DNA of 64,000 bases, taken from positions 2,418,001-2,482,000 of the forward strand of contig JANATG010000006.1 of assembly GCA_029449235.1 (NCBI GenBank), written 5' to 3'. This DNA comes from Linnemannia schmuckeri. Lineage: Eukaryota > Mortierellomycota > Mortierellomycetes > Mortierellales > Mortierellaceae. Each line of letters begins with the position of its first letter. Position 1 is the stretch's first letter. The position numbers were made by a program, and so were the translations under genes. The notes below the pieces were generated by a model that saw nothing but the letters and a program-made list of their open reading frames with translations, had not been told where the DNA came from and made no database searches. Below, one piece after another: positions 48,741-61,037 of the stretch.

Positions 48741-51700
48741 TCACTTCTTGGCCTTCATGCCTTTGCCCTTCACATTCTTGGCCTTCACTTCCTCTCTCGC
48801 TTTCTCTGTGGCAGTCTTGCGCTTCGGATCCTTATTCACTTCCTTCACCTCCTCCTTCGCTTTCTCCGTAGCCTTGCGCTTCCTCCCTTTCGTCTTCACC
48901 TCCTCCATCTCCACCTCTTCCTTCGCTTCCTCCGCGACTTTACGCTTTCTACCGTTAGTCTTCGCTTCCTTCACTTTCTCTTTCGTTTCCTCCTTGGACG
49001 CCTTGGCCGCCTTGGACTCGAGAACCCTCTTCTTCATCTTCTCAACCTCCTCCTTTGTTTCCACTTTGACTGCCTTGGGTTTCCGACCCTTCGTCTTCGT
49101 CTCCTTTACTTCCTTTTTCGTTTCATCCTTGACCGACTTGGGCCTCCGAGCATTCTTCACTACGACAACGATCTCCTCTTCCTTCGTTTCCTCCTTGGCC
49201 GCCGAAGGCTTCCTGCCCTTCTTCTTCGCATGCTTAGCCTTTCTTTGTTCCTTCTTCTCCCTCTCCTTCTCACCACTTAAGAACTCCAACACGATAGCAG
49301 TAGCGTTCCGGTCTTGGATCCGTTGGCTGCGTCGAGAGATATGAGGTAATAGCGGTCTTGTAGGAGATTCTCTTCCGCTCTCTGCGGGGGTGGCTGGGCC
49401 AGTGGTAGAGACAGGAGAGCCGGCTTTTGACTGGGGTGAAGGTTGGTCGTTACTGGAGGTTTGAGTCATACTGATAGTGGCGTCCTCGCCAGCGAGGCCA
49501 TTAGGTGTACTGTACCCCTGACTAACCTGGTCGTACCGTTGTTCACCTTTAGGTGTTGATACTGCTGTTGATAAAGTGGACAAGGAGGGTGATCTAATGG
49601 AGGCAGCCTTAGCCAACAAGTTAAGTCCTGACTTTGCTTTCTCAGGCTGGTATGACCACCACGACGACAGATATTGATGTTCAGTTCCTGCCTGTGGTGG
49701 AGACAATTGCGGAGAGTATGGAGCACGTGGTGACGAGGGCCGGGAGGACCGGGTAGGAGATGATCGAGTACGTGGTGGTGGCGGTGATTCTCGAGTGCGA
49801 GCGCGTGGCGAGGTAGGTGTTGCATAGGAGGTGTTGAGGGTTGAATGCATCCGTGGAGGAGATCGGGATGATGACCGACTAAGTGAGGAGAAACTCCATT
49901 GAGTGGGTGATGGACTACGCGAAGCCGACAATAGAGACGACACCAGGATGCGTCGTGGATAAGTTGACGGAGACAGCTGGGGTGGCGGCCAAGACAATGC
50001 TGGAGGAGAGTACTCTACAGCGGACTGGATGGATGGCGACGATACCTGAGCAGGAGTTGTCAATGCCGATGCTGGTGGGGACGATACACTCAACTTCCGA
50101 GTAGATTTTCGGGTTGACTTTTGTCTCTGCTGCTTGCCCGCCGAGGAAGTCGACTGAGTACTGCCAGATGTCTTTTTTGATTGTGGGAGAGGGATACCAG
50201 ATGTCCTGCTATCAGAGGAGGACGACAACAGCCTCTTCTTCTGAGCATTAATTCGCAGAGAAGTCCTTCTATTCGACTTTATGTCGCTCCTCCGTTCATC
50301 ATCATCCTCTTCCTGCTGCATCCGAAGTGCCATAGCTAGGTCGTTCAAGAGCTGCTGTTCTTGAAGAGTTATGATATCTCTTGCTCTTGCTCCTGCTTTT
50401 GTGCCCGCTGCCCCAGATGTCACTCGCTCACCTTCCGATCGCGGGAGCCGCCGTGCTGTGTCGCCGCCAATCTCTTCCTGAGCGGACAATCTTTGAGGGT
50501 CCTCCAAGTTTTGAAGGTTACGTTCCGCAACTTCATCCCGCTCGAATCGCATCTTTTGAGGGGTCCTGCGGCGTTGATTAGAGGAAGAACCTTTGTGAGC
50601 GTTGTCGTCGACTTGCTGCTTGTGCTCGTAACCCTGCTGCTGCTCTTCATACTCATTATTCTGCTGCTCGTATTCTTCTTCATAATCTATCTCATCGACA
50701 GTTCTCCACCTCATGCTCGCGGATCGTGGTTTCTGTCCTAAGTTGGTGGTAGAATCGTCTCGGGGGTTTTGTTCATCAATGCTCCTCGAAGAAGACACCC
50801 GAGAACTTTCTGAAGACATGTCACTTAGAGATGGATATCTCTCTCCTGCAACACGATCATGATACTCAACATTCTGATCTGCCCAATGATTCATCTCTTC
50901 GAGTTCCCGTTCTGTCTCAGACATTTCTGGGAGTGAAACCGAAGGGAGCTCTTGTCCATATGAATGCGCAGGAGAAGACTCGGAGACTGGACTAGAGCTA
51001 GTCGTTCTGGTAGCAGTAGTGGCGGAGTCAAAGACTGATGGGATCATAGACTTGGTTCTGGGAGTGGAATCTCGCTCCGCGACGTAGCTGGTAGTACGAG
51101 TCAAGACCGGCGTTCCGGCCGTGGTTGGTGATGATGCTGAGATAAGAGTTGATCCTGACGCCGGCGGTTCTCCTTTGCGACTCAAAGGAGTATTAGTGAT
51201 ATCTTCTTCATACCTCAGCACCTGCAACTTCCTAGTCTCCTTATGCTCCTTAAGCCCCTCCTCCTTTTGTTTCTGCTCCAATAACTTTCTAAACGCCTCC
51301 TCCTCCTTATATCGTTCCAGTTTCAACAACTCTTGATAATCGACATTCAGCTGGTATTCTCTTATTCGTTTCTTCTCCAACTGGTTCTTGATCCACGCTT
51401 GTCTCGATTCCTTCTCGAGAGGGATTGACCCCTCATCCACACTGATCTCTCTCCTCCAATCTCGTTCCTCTTGCTTCTGAGTATCTTCCGCCAGAACTTC
51501 GTCATCCTCCTCCTTCTGGATCTGGGCTTGCCTGGCTACCTTTCGTGCTTTCCTCATGGCTTCTGCTTGTGCTCTTTCTTCTTTCAAGACCTCTTCTTTC
51601 TGTTTGCGGACTTCTGCAGTCTCCCTAAGCTCCTTGTTTCGATTAGATCTCTCAATGAACTCGAGGTGGCGTGATTGGGACCAGGTTCTTTGATGTTCTT

Positions 51701-53983
51701 GAGGGGGCACGCCATTACCTCTAGGAGTCCCGGTCGAAGCACTGCTGGTGCTGATGGTGGTGGAGAGTGAATGGTGGGCAGGTGTGGTCAAAGGAGACGT
51801 AGCTGTAGGAGAGGTACCTGTGGTAGAAGTGATCTCAACAGTACTGCGAGGAGTTGCGGTGGAAGGAGCGAGAATAGGCACGCCGCTCTCCTCACCTTCA
51901 CCAGCGGGTTCGTTGGGAGCTTGCATAGTAAAAACCATTAGGGGATCGACCGGTGGAGAGAATATCCAACCCTGGGACTCCAACCACTCTGCTGGCGTGA
52001 GACCTGAACTTAAGATTGTGGACGGCTTACTCTCTACAGAAGACACACCAGCGGTTGCTATTTCTTCCAGGCGAGCAAGCTCAAAGTTGCTTTTTTCTCG
52101 AAGAAAGGTACCTTCCACCCGCTCGAGTTCCTGGTACTCTCTCATCTCCTTGGGGTCAGGATGGATCCTGCTGTAGTCGATACTAGCGGCGAGAGCACGA
52201 TACTTTTGGTAGGTCCTGATGTCTTTCGCAGACGGTGGTGATGGAGGTGTCAACATTGGAGCCGAAGAGCATAGCATTTGCACCTGATACGCGCGCTCAT
52301 TCAGTTCATGCAACAATTTCCGCTTTCTTGAAATCAGATGCTTTGTAATCTGAAGATCCTTCATCGCACGATTCGCTTTTTTCCGGTCCTTCCTGGACTT
52401 GCCACTACACCGCAAAGGCGACCGTCGCCTATCAAAGGGTCGAGGCAGACTTTGACAATGATTCTCATTAGAATATTTAGTCTCTCGTTCAGAATCGGTG
52501 TCAGTCATGCAGCGGCGACGCTTCTGGACGGAACGACAACAACGGTGAATCAGGCGCAGCAATTCTTGATGGATGCGGTTGTGCTCCTCTTTGATGCTCA
52601 AAAGGAAGGCGGCAACGCCTTGGGAAGGACGATGGACATCTAGGTGAGAGGCAGCGGTTGTGTTGCTGATGGGCTGAGTGACGGAAGAAGATGACGAAGG
52701 GATATCGACACTCATTGCCTGAAACTGTTCCTGCTCCGGCTGCTGATGCTTGTACTGAAGGTACGCAGCTGTGTGCGAGAGGGAGGGAGACATGAGCGTA
52801 AAACTAGGCGGAATAGGCGCCAATGGCTTCGAAGAGGTGGTAGCCGAGATTTGAGTCACGCTGGCAGGGAATGAAGACTCCCCGAACGCAGGGGTGTTAG
52901 TGGTCGCTGCTGGAGCAGGGGCAAGTGTAGCAGACGACGACGAGTTCGACATCAGAAAAGAGCTGTGTCCGATGCCTGAGTTGCTGTTGTACGTAAGATG
53001 AGAGGACGAGGGTACCACGGATGTGTAGCCTTGTCGCTCACTCGAGGCAGTGGAGGGTAAGAGCATAGCCGGGACCGGATCAAGTGTACCAAAGTCAAGA
53101 CTAGACTGACCAAAGGGACGCAAGGAGAGTGGGTTGAATGCAGTCGAACAAGAATACCCCAACGACGTAGTGTGGGGCTGAGAGGGAGTAACATCACCCT
53201 GCTGCTGCTGCTGCTGTTGGCCTATATATGCAACGCGGATGTAGAAGGATTTGGCAAAAGTAAAAAATAACATGTTGCTCAGCGCCCAATTAAAATCAAA
53301 GCCAAAAATATGACTACACTCACTGATCGAACAATCAACCAAGAACAAAAAAATAATAGGCCCATACCGAGGCACAGGGTGATCTCTGATTGAGACAAGG
53401 GGCGAAGGTGAAAGTCACTTTGGTCATTACTCAGTCGGGTAGCAGTCTCAGACTGCACCGTCGTTTGATAGGTCGAAGACGGGCTACTAGCGGTAGTACT
53501 GCCAAAGGGGCGGCCCACAGTCATATCAAAAGGACGACCGAAGACGATTGGATGACTTTGGAACGATTGAGATGCAGCGGTCAAGGGTGATAGGACCACA
53601 CGAGAGAATGTGTAGACGGGCTGTTGCTGGTGGATAGATTGACCAAGCTGATCAACGACACCCGAAGAAGGGGTCACATCAGGGGTCTGGTCGTCTTCAA
53701 TGTCCATACGCTGGAACATTTCAACATCGACATCGACCTGGGAGTCCATAACGGGTGTGGGGTCCTCATAAGAAATGGAAGGGCTCGTCTGCTGCTCGTG
53801 CTGATGCTGGTGCTGCTGGTGATGGATGACGCGGTGGGCAAAGGCCACCTGACGAGAGTCAGGAATGATGATGGTGACGGTGGGGGCGGTGGTCGTGGGT
53901 GTAGTGCACGCGGGGGGCATGGCAGGCTGGTTGGCATGACGGCGCTGGGATTTTCCCTGGTTCGGATTGTGGTTATTGGTCAT
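48741..53983 (-). CDS. Large low-complexity coiled-coil protein with Lys-rich tail
   Basis: Exon 1 53983-53368 and exon 2 53221-48741 encode 1698 residues; the splice joins ITLCLG to a Gln run at ~207-213. No named domain is recognised. Residues 1-206 are Gln/His/Ser/Thr-rich. Residues ~420-560 hold Leu- and basic-rich conserved-looking text (ISRKRKLLHELNERAYQVQ, DIRTYQKYRALAASIDYSRI). A long charged coiled-coil spans about 726-880 (RKQKEEVLKEERAQAEAMRK and similar). A Ser/Arg/Pro-rich region follows at ~1200-1400. The last ~175 residues are degenerate repeats of the form KGRKPKAVKVETKEEVE, with AT-hook-like GRKPK and GRKRK cores. The composition suggests a nuclear or chromatin-associated protein, but that is inference. 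The long frame is kept open for 5.1 kb despite low complexity. Confidence 0.8.
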
Positions 53984-54307
53984 TTTAAGACAGGAGGTGA
54001 TAGAGTGCTAGAGATGGGAATGTGAAGTGAGTGAAGAGGAGGAGAAGGGATCAATTTTTTTTTCTGAGAGGGATAGGGGTGTATTGGATATGGCTGTGAT
54101 AGCGAAGGGGAAGTTGGCGTTGGACTTTATTTTTGTGTGACACAAAAATTTCAGAGTGGTGAGGAAGGTGCAGGGGAAAGAGACGACGAGAAGATGACGA
54201 TGAAGAGAAAAAAAAAGACTGAGAGAAGAGTAGTCTTTATAGTAGCTTGAAGGCGAGGGAAGGAAAAGAGAAAAGTGGGGGAAATCAGCGCACAGAAGGA
54301 AAAGGCA

Positions 54308-54347
<40 letters not shown>

Positions 54348-55284
54348 AAGCGATTCGTTTAATCAAAGACTCAGCAACAAAGAATTTTCATGATTGAGCC
54401 TCTAAAAGTGTGGTCACTGAGTGTGTGAGAGGGTGAAAGAGAGGTTATGATATAATTCAGGCTGGTGAAGGACAAAGAGGCAAGGCCCGAAAACAAAACA
54501 AATGACGATGTACAAACTCACATACCACAACAGGCAAAGAACCCGCCCCCCTTTCCTTATTTCCACATTATTAACGTTGATTTCTGCGCATCTTGTTTTG
54601 TCGATCCAGCCACTCTTTCAACACCACTCCTTTCTGACTTAATAAAAACTGAATATTGCTATGTGGTGGTGATGCTGGTGGTTTGTGAACGAGCTGGTGA
54701 CTCAGAGGGACACCACGACTAATATATGCCCCATGTCGTGACGAGAGTATTCTTTGAGAAAAAATTGTACCAAAAATGTTACCGACTTGACCGTGACCTC
54801 CATAATGCGTGATGCAAAACAAAGACTTTGGCCTCAAAACTATGAAAGGATGGAGGGATGAAAGAAAGTAAGAGAGAGAGGGTGGTTTATTAGGACTAGA
54901 GAGGAAAAGAAAGAGGGAGAGAACATAATCCATCGCCTAGGAGGCTTACTCGATCTTCAACCACGAGGGAATGCAGATCATGCGAGTCCAGAAAAAAAGA
55001 TTGATGTTTGTGTGGGAAATAATTTTCGGGCGTCAGGGAAGGAAGCAGAGAGTGGCGGGTATCCCACACACCACTATTGGCCCCTCCACTAGAGGATGTA
55101 CAGGGATCATAATAGCGGATATTCTGCCACGTTTGTTGTCCGAAATGAAAAAAATGTGGTTTACTCATATAAAGAAGTCTCCTAGTTCTTTTTATTTCAG
55201 TCAAAAGACAGCACCCTGGCTGCAATATCTATATACAAAAGAAATGACGCAATTATGGCGGTATAGAACGAGGATATGTTTTTT
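53984..55284. other. Intergenic region
   Basis: Promoter of the large coiled-coil gene on the left, with pyrimidine-rich leader text on its coding strand up to ~54.3 kb, and the 3' flank of M13 copy 3 on the right. No gene is seen. Confidence 0.55.
54311..54346. repeat. Poly(A) run of 36
   Basis: Thirty-six uninterrupted A on plus, ~330 bp upstream of the coiled-coil gene start. No target-site duplication or retroelement text is visible beside it, so I treat it as a simple repeat. Confidence 0.95.
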
Positions 55285-55954
55285 TTACCACAGAGAGCAC
55301 TTCTTCTCAGGGTTCATTCGCGTCTTAGAAGCACACCTGAAAGCCTCAGCAAACTCGGGTGAGTTCTGGAGTGAGCCTAAGACACGGAACTTGTTGAGGG
55401 AATGGTTGTCGGCCTGGATCAGCCTCATGGCGATCTCGGGCGTCTCCTTGCTGCACCATATTTTTCCGTGCGAGATGAAGAACATTTGTTCGGGGGTGTA
55501 TTTCTCGAGGCCGGGGAGTTTGAAGTTCTTGTGTCTGATGGATCGAGGGAAGAGGAAAAAAAAAAAAAAAAAAAAAAACGTTTTTCTTGGTGAGCAAAAT
55601 TGTTCGGGTGAAAACTTTTTTGTGGCGTTGTGTTACCACTCTTAAGCCCTTGATACACATGTGGTGAGAAAACAAGGAGTAAGATATCAAAGTGAACAAA
55701 GCTAACAAAGCACTTACTGTTTGCCTGTGGGGTCAGCCTTGAGACGGTTCTGCCAGGCGCGGAAAGCATACTTGACACCGCCATTGTCTGCAATGTTCTC
55801 AGCAAGCGTCTTGGGTCCATCAAGATGTACATCCGTGCCATCGGGTCCCTTGATCGTGTAGTTCCCATACTGATCGTTGAAGCACTGTGACTTTTCGGCA
55901 AAGGTTTTTTCAGTCGTTGGAGTCCACCACTAAGGGAGAGGGAAGCAAAGCAAT

Positions 55955-55990
<36 letters not shown>

Positions 55991-58253
55991 ATGAGCATGC
56001 GCGTGTAGAAACAGTACGAAGAAAAAAAATTGAAAAATTAAAAGGAGGAGGGACTTACGTTGGTGAAGTTGCCGGTGGAATCAAACTTCTTTCCGTTGCT
56101 GTCGAATCCGTGCTAGTTTTTTCAAGGAAAAGGTGAGGAAGAGAAGGGTATTAGAATAAAAAATGCACAATGACACTGCTTGCATCGCGAAAAAAAAAAA
56201 GACGCGCACTGTATAAAGATAGAAAGAGGACTTACTCCGATCTCGTGTCCAGCAACGGCACCCAACCCGGCATAGTTGACGTACTCTGGGTTAGAAGCAT
56301 GGAACATGGGCGACTGCATAATGCCCGCGAAAGCATAGATATAGTTCGTGGTAGCCTGGTACGCAGCATTCACCTCGGTAGGAGGATACTGGGGAATCTT
56401 CTTTTGCACATAAGGCTCGTTTACGGTCGCGAACGACTTTTCGACCGCCCAGATCGACTTTTTGTTCCAGTTGCCAAAGTAATCGGAGACATCGACATCA
56501 TATCCGCTGTAGTACTCTTCGACAGATTCGGAAGAGGCTCCGTTGGGAGCTTCTGCAGACTGGCCGACAACAAGACCCATGGCATGCAACTTCTTGAGAG
56601 CACCGTCCAAGGTAGTCTGATCGATCCAGTCGAGGGTGGGAAATCCTTCATCGTAGGCAGATATGATGTTCTGAAGCATAGTCCTGAAGATGGCTTGGTC
56701 GGTCTTTGGGAGAGTGCGCTCAACGAAGTAGTGGCCAACAATGTCAGGCAGATTCTTTGTGACGGCATCGTTACACACTTCCCAGCGCTCTTGTCCAGGG
56801 CTCGCGGTCGTGTCCAGACGCTCACTCTGAGCGGCAATGATGCGCCAGGCAAAGTAGTTGCGGAGGGTTTTGACCGACGTCGAACTAAGGAGGGTTTCAA
56901 GGGCAGGGAAGAACTCGGGTGATTGTACGCTGAGTGGGCGATCGTACTTTACGTCAGCTGGAAGGAGCTCTGAAAGAAGAAGGGACCAGTCGATTGAAGG
57001 GGTCGCCTTGGAGAGTTCTTCAACCGTCATAGGGTTGTTGAAGATGGGTATTTCTGGATCCAGGTTTGGGCGGGTGTTCTTGGCGGTCACATCGGCAAGT
57101 AAAGTCTCGAAGGCAATTACATCCTGAGCAGCGGTAGTCCACTCCTGATCGACAACGGGTTCAATCTCAGATGTAGTGCTATTGGTGCCAGGAGCTGTCA
57201 CTCCAAGGACCTTCTGGAACTTCTGTGCAATGTTGGGTATGAGGTCAGCGGCATCTGTGAGACTCTGGTTGTAACTGGGGATGGGGAGCGTCAGTCCTCC
57301 CTGGATGCCTTGAATACTACTATAGCGGGGATTATAGAGCTGTTGGCTGACGCCGAGCGTGTAAAAGTTGGGCACCTCCAGTTTGATCAACTGAGCAACA
57401 GTCTTTGTAAGAGCAGCCTTGTCGAGGGTGGGTGCATCTGGGATGAGACTGAGGACCGAGTGGACCAGTTTGGTCAGGGGCTGGTAGTTAGCGGTTTGAA
57501 TCGCATCAACGTTCATGCAGCTTGCATACATATCGTGCATCTTCTTGAGGTTACTCTCGGCCGCCTTATCACCAGGCGCAGGCTTGGGGGCCTTTCCCAG
57601 CGTCACGTCTGCAATCTCGCGAATGATAATCTAAAAAGCGAAAGTCAACAAAGGAAGCATTTTTTGTAAGCGTCGTGGTTCACTGTAGACACGAAAACAT
57701 AAGTGAGAAGGGAGTGCACGGGATGAGTATGAACGGTATACCTTATTTTGACCAGCAATGATGGTCTGGAAGTCAACCGATGTCTTGTTGGCATCAACCA
57801 CTGTCTTCTCGTAGAATGCTCCGCCTGCATTGGTGAATAGTTAATTTAGAAAAAATGGACAAGGTTAATGATGATTGAGAACGAAAGACTGTTATACAAA
57901 AAAAGTACAGGGGTGGAGCATCTTACAGGTAAACTCGGTAAAGTCATCACATGGGTCAGCGTTGGGGTTCATGTAACTGAGGAAGCTTTCTGCGGTGGCG
58001 ACACATTCTGGGGTATCACAGATGTCCTAATAGGTGTAAAGAAAAACGAGTTTAAGATCAGAGGAACAGCGAGTCAGCAAAATTCTGTGACGTTATGCCT
58101 TTAGCCAGTGGAATAATGGAAAACGGAGCAGGCAGTTCTTACCTGGTTCAGCAGACGGGATCCATTCTCGCCAATGTTAAAGATAGGTGCTGCTGCTACC
58201 ATACTGAGCGCAGAACCGATCGCCATAAAGGCAACAAGCTTTGTGGAAACCAT
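55285..58253 (-). CDS. Secreted M13 family metallopeptidase, copy 3 (divergent)
   Basis: Seven exons on minus: 58253-58143, 58026-57927, 57824-57742, 57630-56236, 56112-56059, 55929-55718 and 55534-55285, encoding 734 residues. It has a signal peptide (LVAFMAIGSALSMVAAAP), DPCDDFTEFTC, the zinc site HEIGHGFD split by intron 4, the third zinc ligand in AENIADNGG, and the C-terminal CSLW. The substrate motif differs from the other copies: VNAAYQATTNYIYAFAGIMQ replaces the N-A-F/Y-Y ... F/I-P-A-G pattern, and the C-terminal SP-x-KWR becomes SLNKFRVLG. Zinc ligands and the catalytic Glu are intact, so activity is expected but specificity may have shifted. Introns 5 and 6 carry homopolymers of 33 and 23 T on the coding strand. 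Confidence 0.92.
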
Positions 58254-59507
58254 TTAGATTTTTTTGTTGTGTACTTGTTTGAGCGTGTGTTTGTGTAACG
58301 AAAGGGGGAGGGAGGCTTTTTTTTTGGTGCAGGTATTGGTTGGTGTAGTCCGTGTGGTAGAAGTAAAGCGAAAGCAGTTTTGATGATGTCCTCAAGCAGA
58401 GTGCGGAAAGACACCCTTTTATACAAAACAGAAACATGAATGCACTCCCAACAGCCGTCTTTTTCATTGGCATGACACGGTAGCACAGCCCAGAGTGATT
58501 GACTTGTCAGATTCGTCCTCCCTCTACAAGCAGAAATCTAACTCAGCCGCACAGTGAAAATAGAACATGTTCTTTTGGATCTTCGAGATCTAGGCAGCAC
58601 TACTGACGCCTCATTTGCGTCTTCGTGTGGCGCATTAACAAAGTTGTTTTCCTTCAGATATCAAATCCAGTTCCTGGTAGTAGCTCCCTCCGCGGGGTGT
58701 TGGTACATTGCTATGAATGGAGCCCAAAAGAGCATACATACAAAAAGAACAGAGACATTTTTGTTTTCTCGTTACAGGCCATTTTTCACACGCACACACC
58801 TACCTTTCTGCAAAGATAACATTGTACACTGACAAGACATGTACTCTCTCTACCTTCGTCTCATCTAAATATAATTCATTCAGTTTTTTATTCTTAGATG
58901 TCCTCCTACACGAGTCATCCGTGGTAATGGAAAGAGGAGAGGTACAAGGGAAGAATAAATCTACTCAGACTTAAGGGTCAATGGACCACCATTGTGCAAC
59001 TACAAAGATCCGAAAAAAGTGGGATGTGATACAGCCTCGGAAGAATATTTTTTGACAGCCAGGGCTTTGCTCTTTTTTGCGAAGAAGGAAAAGTGTGAGG
59101 ATAACAAGATCATGGGCTGGGTGTGCATTGAAGAAGGGAGGAAGCGTGGGTATGGAACAGACAACTTAAAATTTCAGGTACAAAAGTCCGTGAGGTACAG
59201 TGAGGGGGCGTTTTAAAGTTTTTTTTTTTTTTTTTTTTGATCAACGACTACACTGTTCTTTCCCGCAATAACGCATGTCGTAGTCCACCTACACACACAA
59301 AAAAAAGTACAGAAAGAATAACAGGCCATTGTTAACCGCACCCGCCTGTGGCACCGCCTCGTTACCAAGGGTTCTTCGGAGGATGTCTTCTGTTGCTCAC
59401 GAACCGTACATGTCTGTGCTAGGGTTGTAGTGGTGACAGGTTCACAGGGGAACACCTGAGGGTGGAAAAGGGGTACATACGTAAATGATATGCAGACTAT
59501 TAATGTA
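58254..59507. other. Intergenic region, no gene seen
   Basis: The first ~200 bp are the promoter of M13 copy 3. A 74-codon frame at 58992-59216 has balanced composition but no start context, partner exon or recognised motif. A T run of ~19 lies at ~59.22 kb. Confidence 0.5.
58416..58423 (-). promoter_or_regulatory. TATA box of M13 peptidase copy 3
   Basis: TATAAAAG on the minus strand, followed by GG, 167 bp before the start codon. Confidence 0.6.
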
Positions 59508-60712
59508 CAGTCACATTCCAAGAAGAATTTTCACCTATTCCCCAAACTGTCACTCTTACAGCGCACTCTCACTCTTTCCACCCATCTCCATCAATGACTC
59601 TATCCGTTGGGGAACAGGGCGAGATTGTTGGCATGTGGAAGTCCGGTCGCACTCCAGCAGAGATAGCCAGGTCCGTGGGTCAAAGCCGGGCAACCGTTGG
59701 CAATGTCATCAAGCGCTACCGCGAGAGAGGGAACTATGAGCCAAGGAAAAGTCCAGGTCGCCCGAAGAAGTTGGACGCTAGAGCTGTCCGTAACCTTGTC
59801 TCCACTGCTAAAAGAAATCGCTGTGCCACTCTTACCGACCTCACCAACCAACTCGCCGTTGATGTCTCGAGAAGCACTATTAGGAGAGCGCTTCACAATG
59901 AGGGGATTTTTTTCTCGTAGTGCCGTAGTGAAGCCTTACTTATCCGACATACATAAACAAGCCCGATTGGTGTTTGCTAGACAGTACAGACATTGGACCG
60001 CTGATGGTTGGAAGAAGGTGGTGTGGACTGATGAGTCGTCTTTCGAGATCGAGAGACCTTTCGTAAGATCAGAGTGTGGAGGACCAAGGATGAGAAGTAC
60101 CGGAACGATTGTTTCGCTCCATCTTTTAAGAGCAGACGAATGTCTATTATGGTTTGGGGTGTTACTGCGGGTTCCTCTATGACCAACCTAATCACAATCC
60201 CTCCCGACAGCAAGAAGGTCGTGGGGTTTGTCCGTCTCATCTACGATGGCGAGCTGCTTGGCTTCATGGGCCAAGTTGCTACTGCCATTCTGTTGGAGGA
60301 TTGAGAGGATTGAGAGGATGAGCAGGGGCCTGTATTGATGGAAGATGGAGCACCTATTCACACTGCCCTTGTCTCAAGGAATTGGCGAGAGGAGCATGGG
60401 ATTGTGAAGATACGTGGCCCGCTTGTTCCCCGGATCGCAATCCCATCGAAATTGTGTAGGCACAATTGAAAGATGCTATTCAGAATCAATGTGTTCGGCC
60501 CAGAAGTATTGGGGAAATGGTGATCGCTTTAAACGATGAATGGAGGGATATCAGAGTGGTTTTTCTCACACGTTGTACTCAAGTCTCCCAGGGAGTATTC
60601 AGGCCGTAATCGCCGCACAAGGAGGCCACACTAGGCGGCGAATAAAAACAAAATACATAATTTAAATAATAGCCTTGAAAAGAGTTGTAAAATTCTTTTT
60701 GGAATGGAGCTG
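59508..60712 (+). mobile_element. Tc1/mariner-type DNA transposon, decayed
   Basis: 1205 bp flanked by TA dinucleotides at 59506-59507 and 60713-60714, the expected target duplication. The ends are inverted repeats of ~24 bp: CAGTCACATTCCAAGAAG on the left and CAGCTCCATTCCAAAAAG on the right read in reverse, both followed by AATTTT, with about 20 of 24 positions alike. The interior is one transposase pseudogene. Confidence 0.88.
59594..60665 (+). pseudogene. Tc1/mariner transposase, frameshifted
   Basis: Transposases of this group cut and paste the element at TA sites. The N-terminal frame (59594-59905) carries the paired-type helix-turn-helix region (AEIARSVGQSRATVGNVIKR) and a GRPKK motif. 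The catalytic text is spread over later frames: the first Asp in KKVVWTDESSFEIE (~60025), the second in MEDGAPIHTALVS (~60350), and the last acidic residue in SPDRNPIEIV (~60440). Breaks are a frameshift near 59905-59925, another near 60075, two TGA stops inside a small 9-bp tandem expansion at 60302-60320, a shift near 60415, TAG in place of the Trp after IEIV, and a further shift near 60585 before AVIAAQGGHTRR. The element cannot make its own enzyme. Confidence 0.85.
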
Positions 60713-61037
60713 TACAGTGTGTATTGTAAGATGAAGAAAAGCGTTTTTATTACCAAACGTATGACATACGACTTCGGGTAGCAGACATGTGTGCATGGAC
60801 GGGGAGCGAAACAAAGCTTCTTCAAGCCCGCTAAGCTACCACAAAGATCTGCAAACTGAGTTTTCTCGGCTATAGAGAATATATGGTCTCTTCATGGTTT
60901 TGTTGCACTGGCGCAAGGAGAGAGAGGAAGGACGACAAGAGGCATGAGAACGAGTATAGCTACAGTCGTACCCCCCCCCCCCCCCTATAGTATACTCTTT
61001 GCTGCAGAGCTCAATATACTATAAGGGAGGTTATACT

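Noticed and set aside
48609..49344. Plus-strand Leu/Phe/Arg-rich frames of about 200 codons
   Set aside because: Antisense of the Lys/Glu-rich repeats of the coiled-coil gene.
54311..54346. Poly(A) run as a retrotransposon tail
   Set aside because: No coding text, target-site duplication or 5' boundary could be found beside it.
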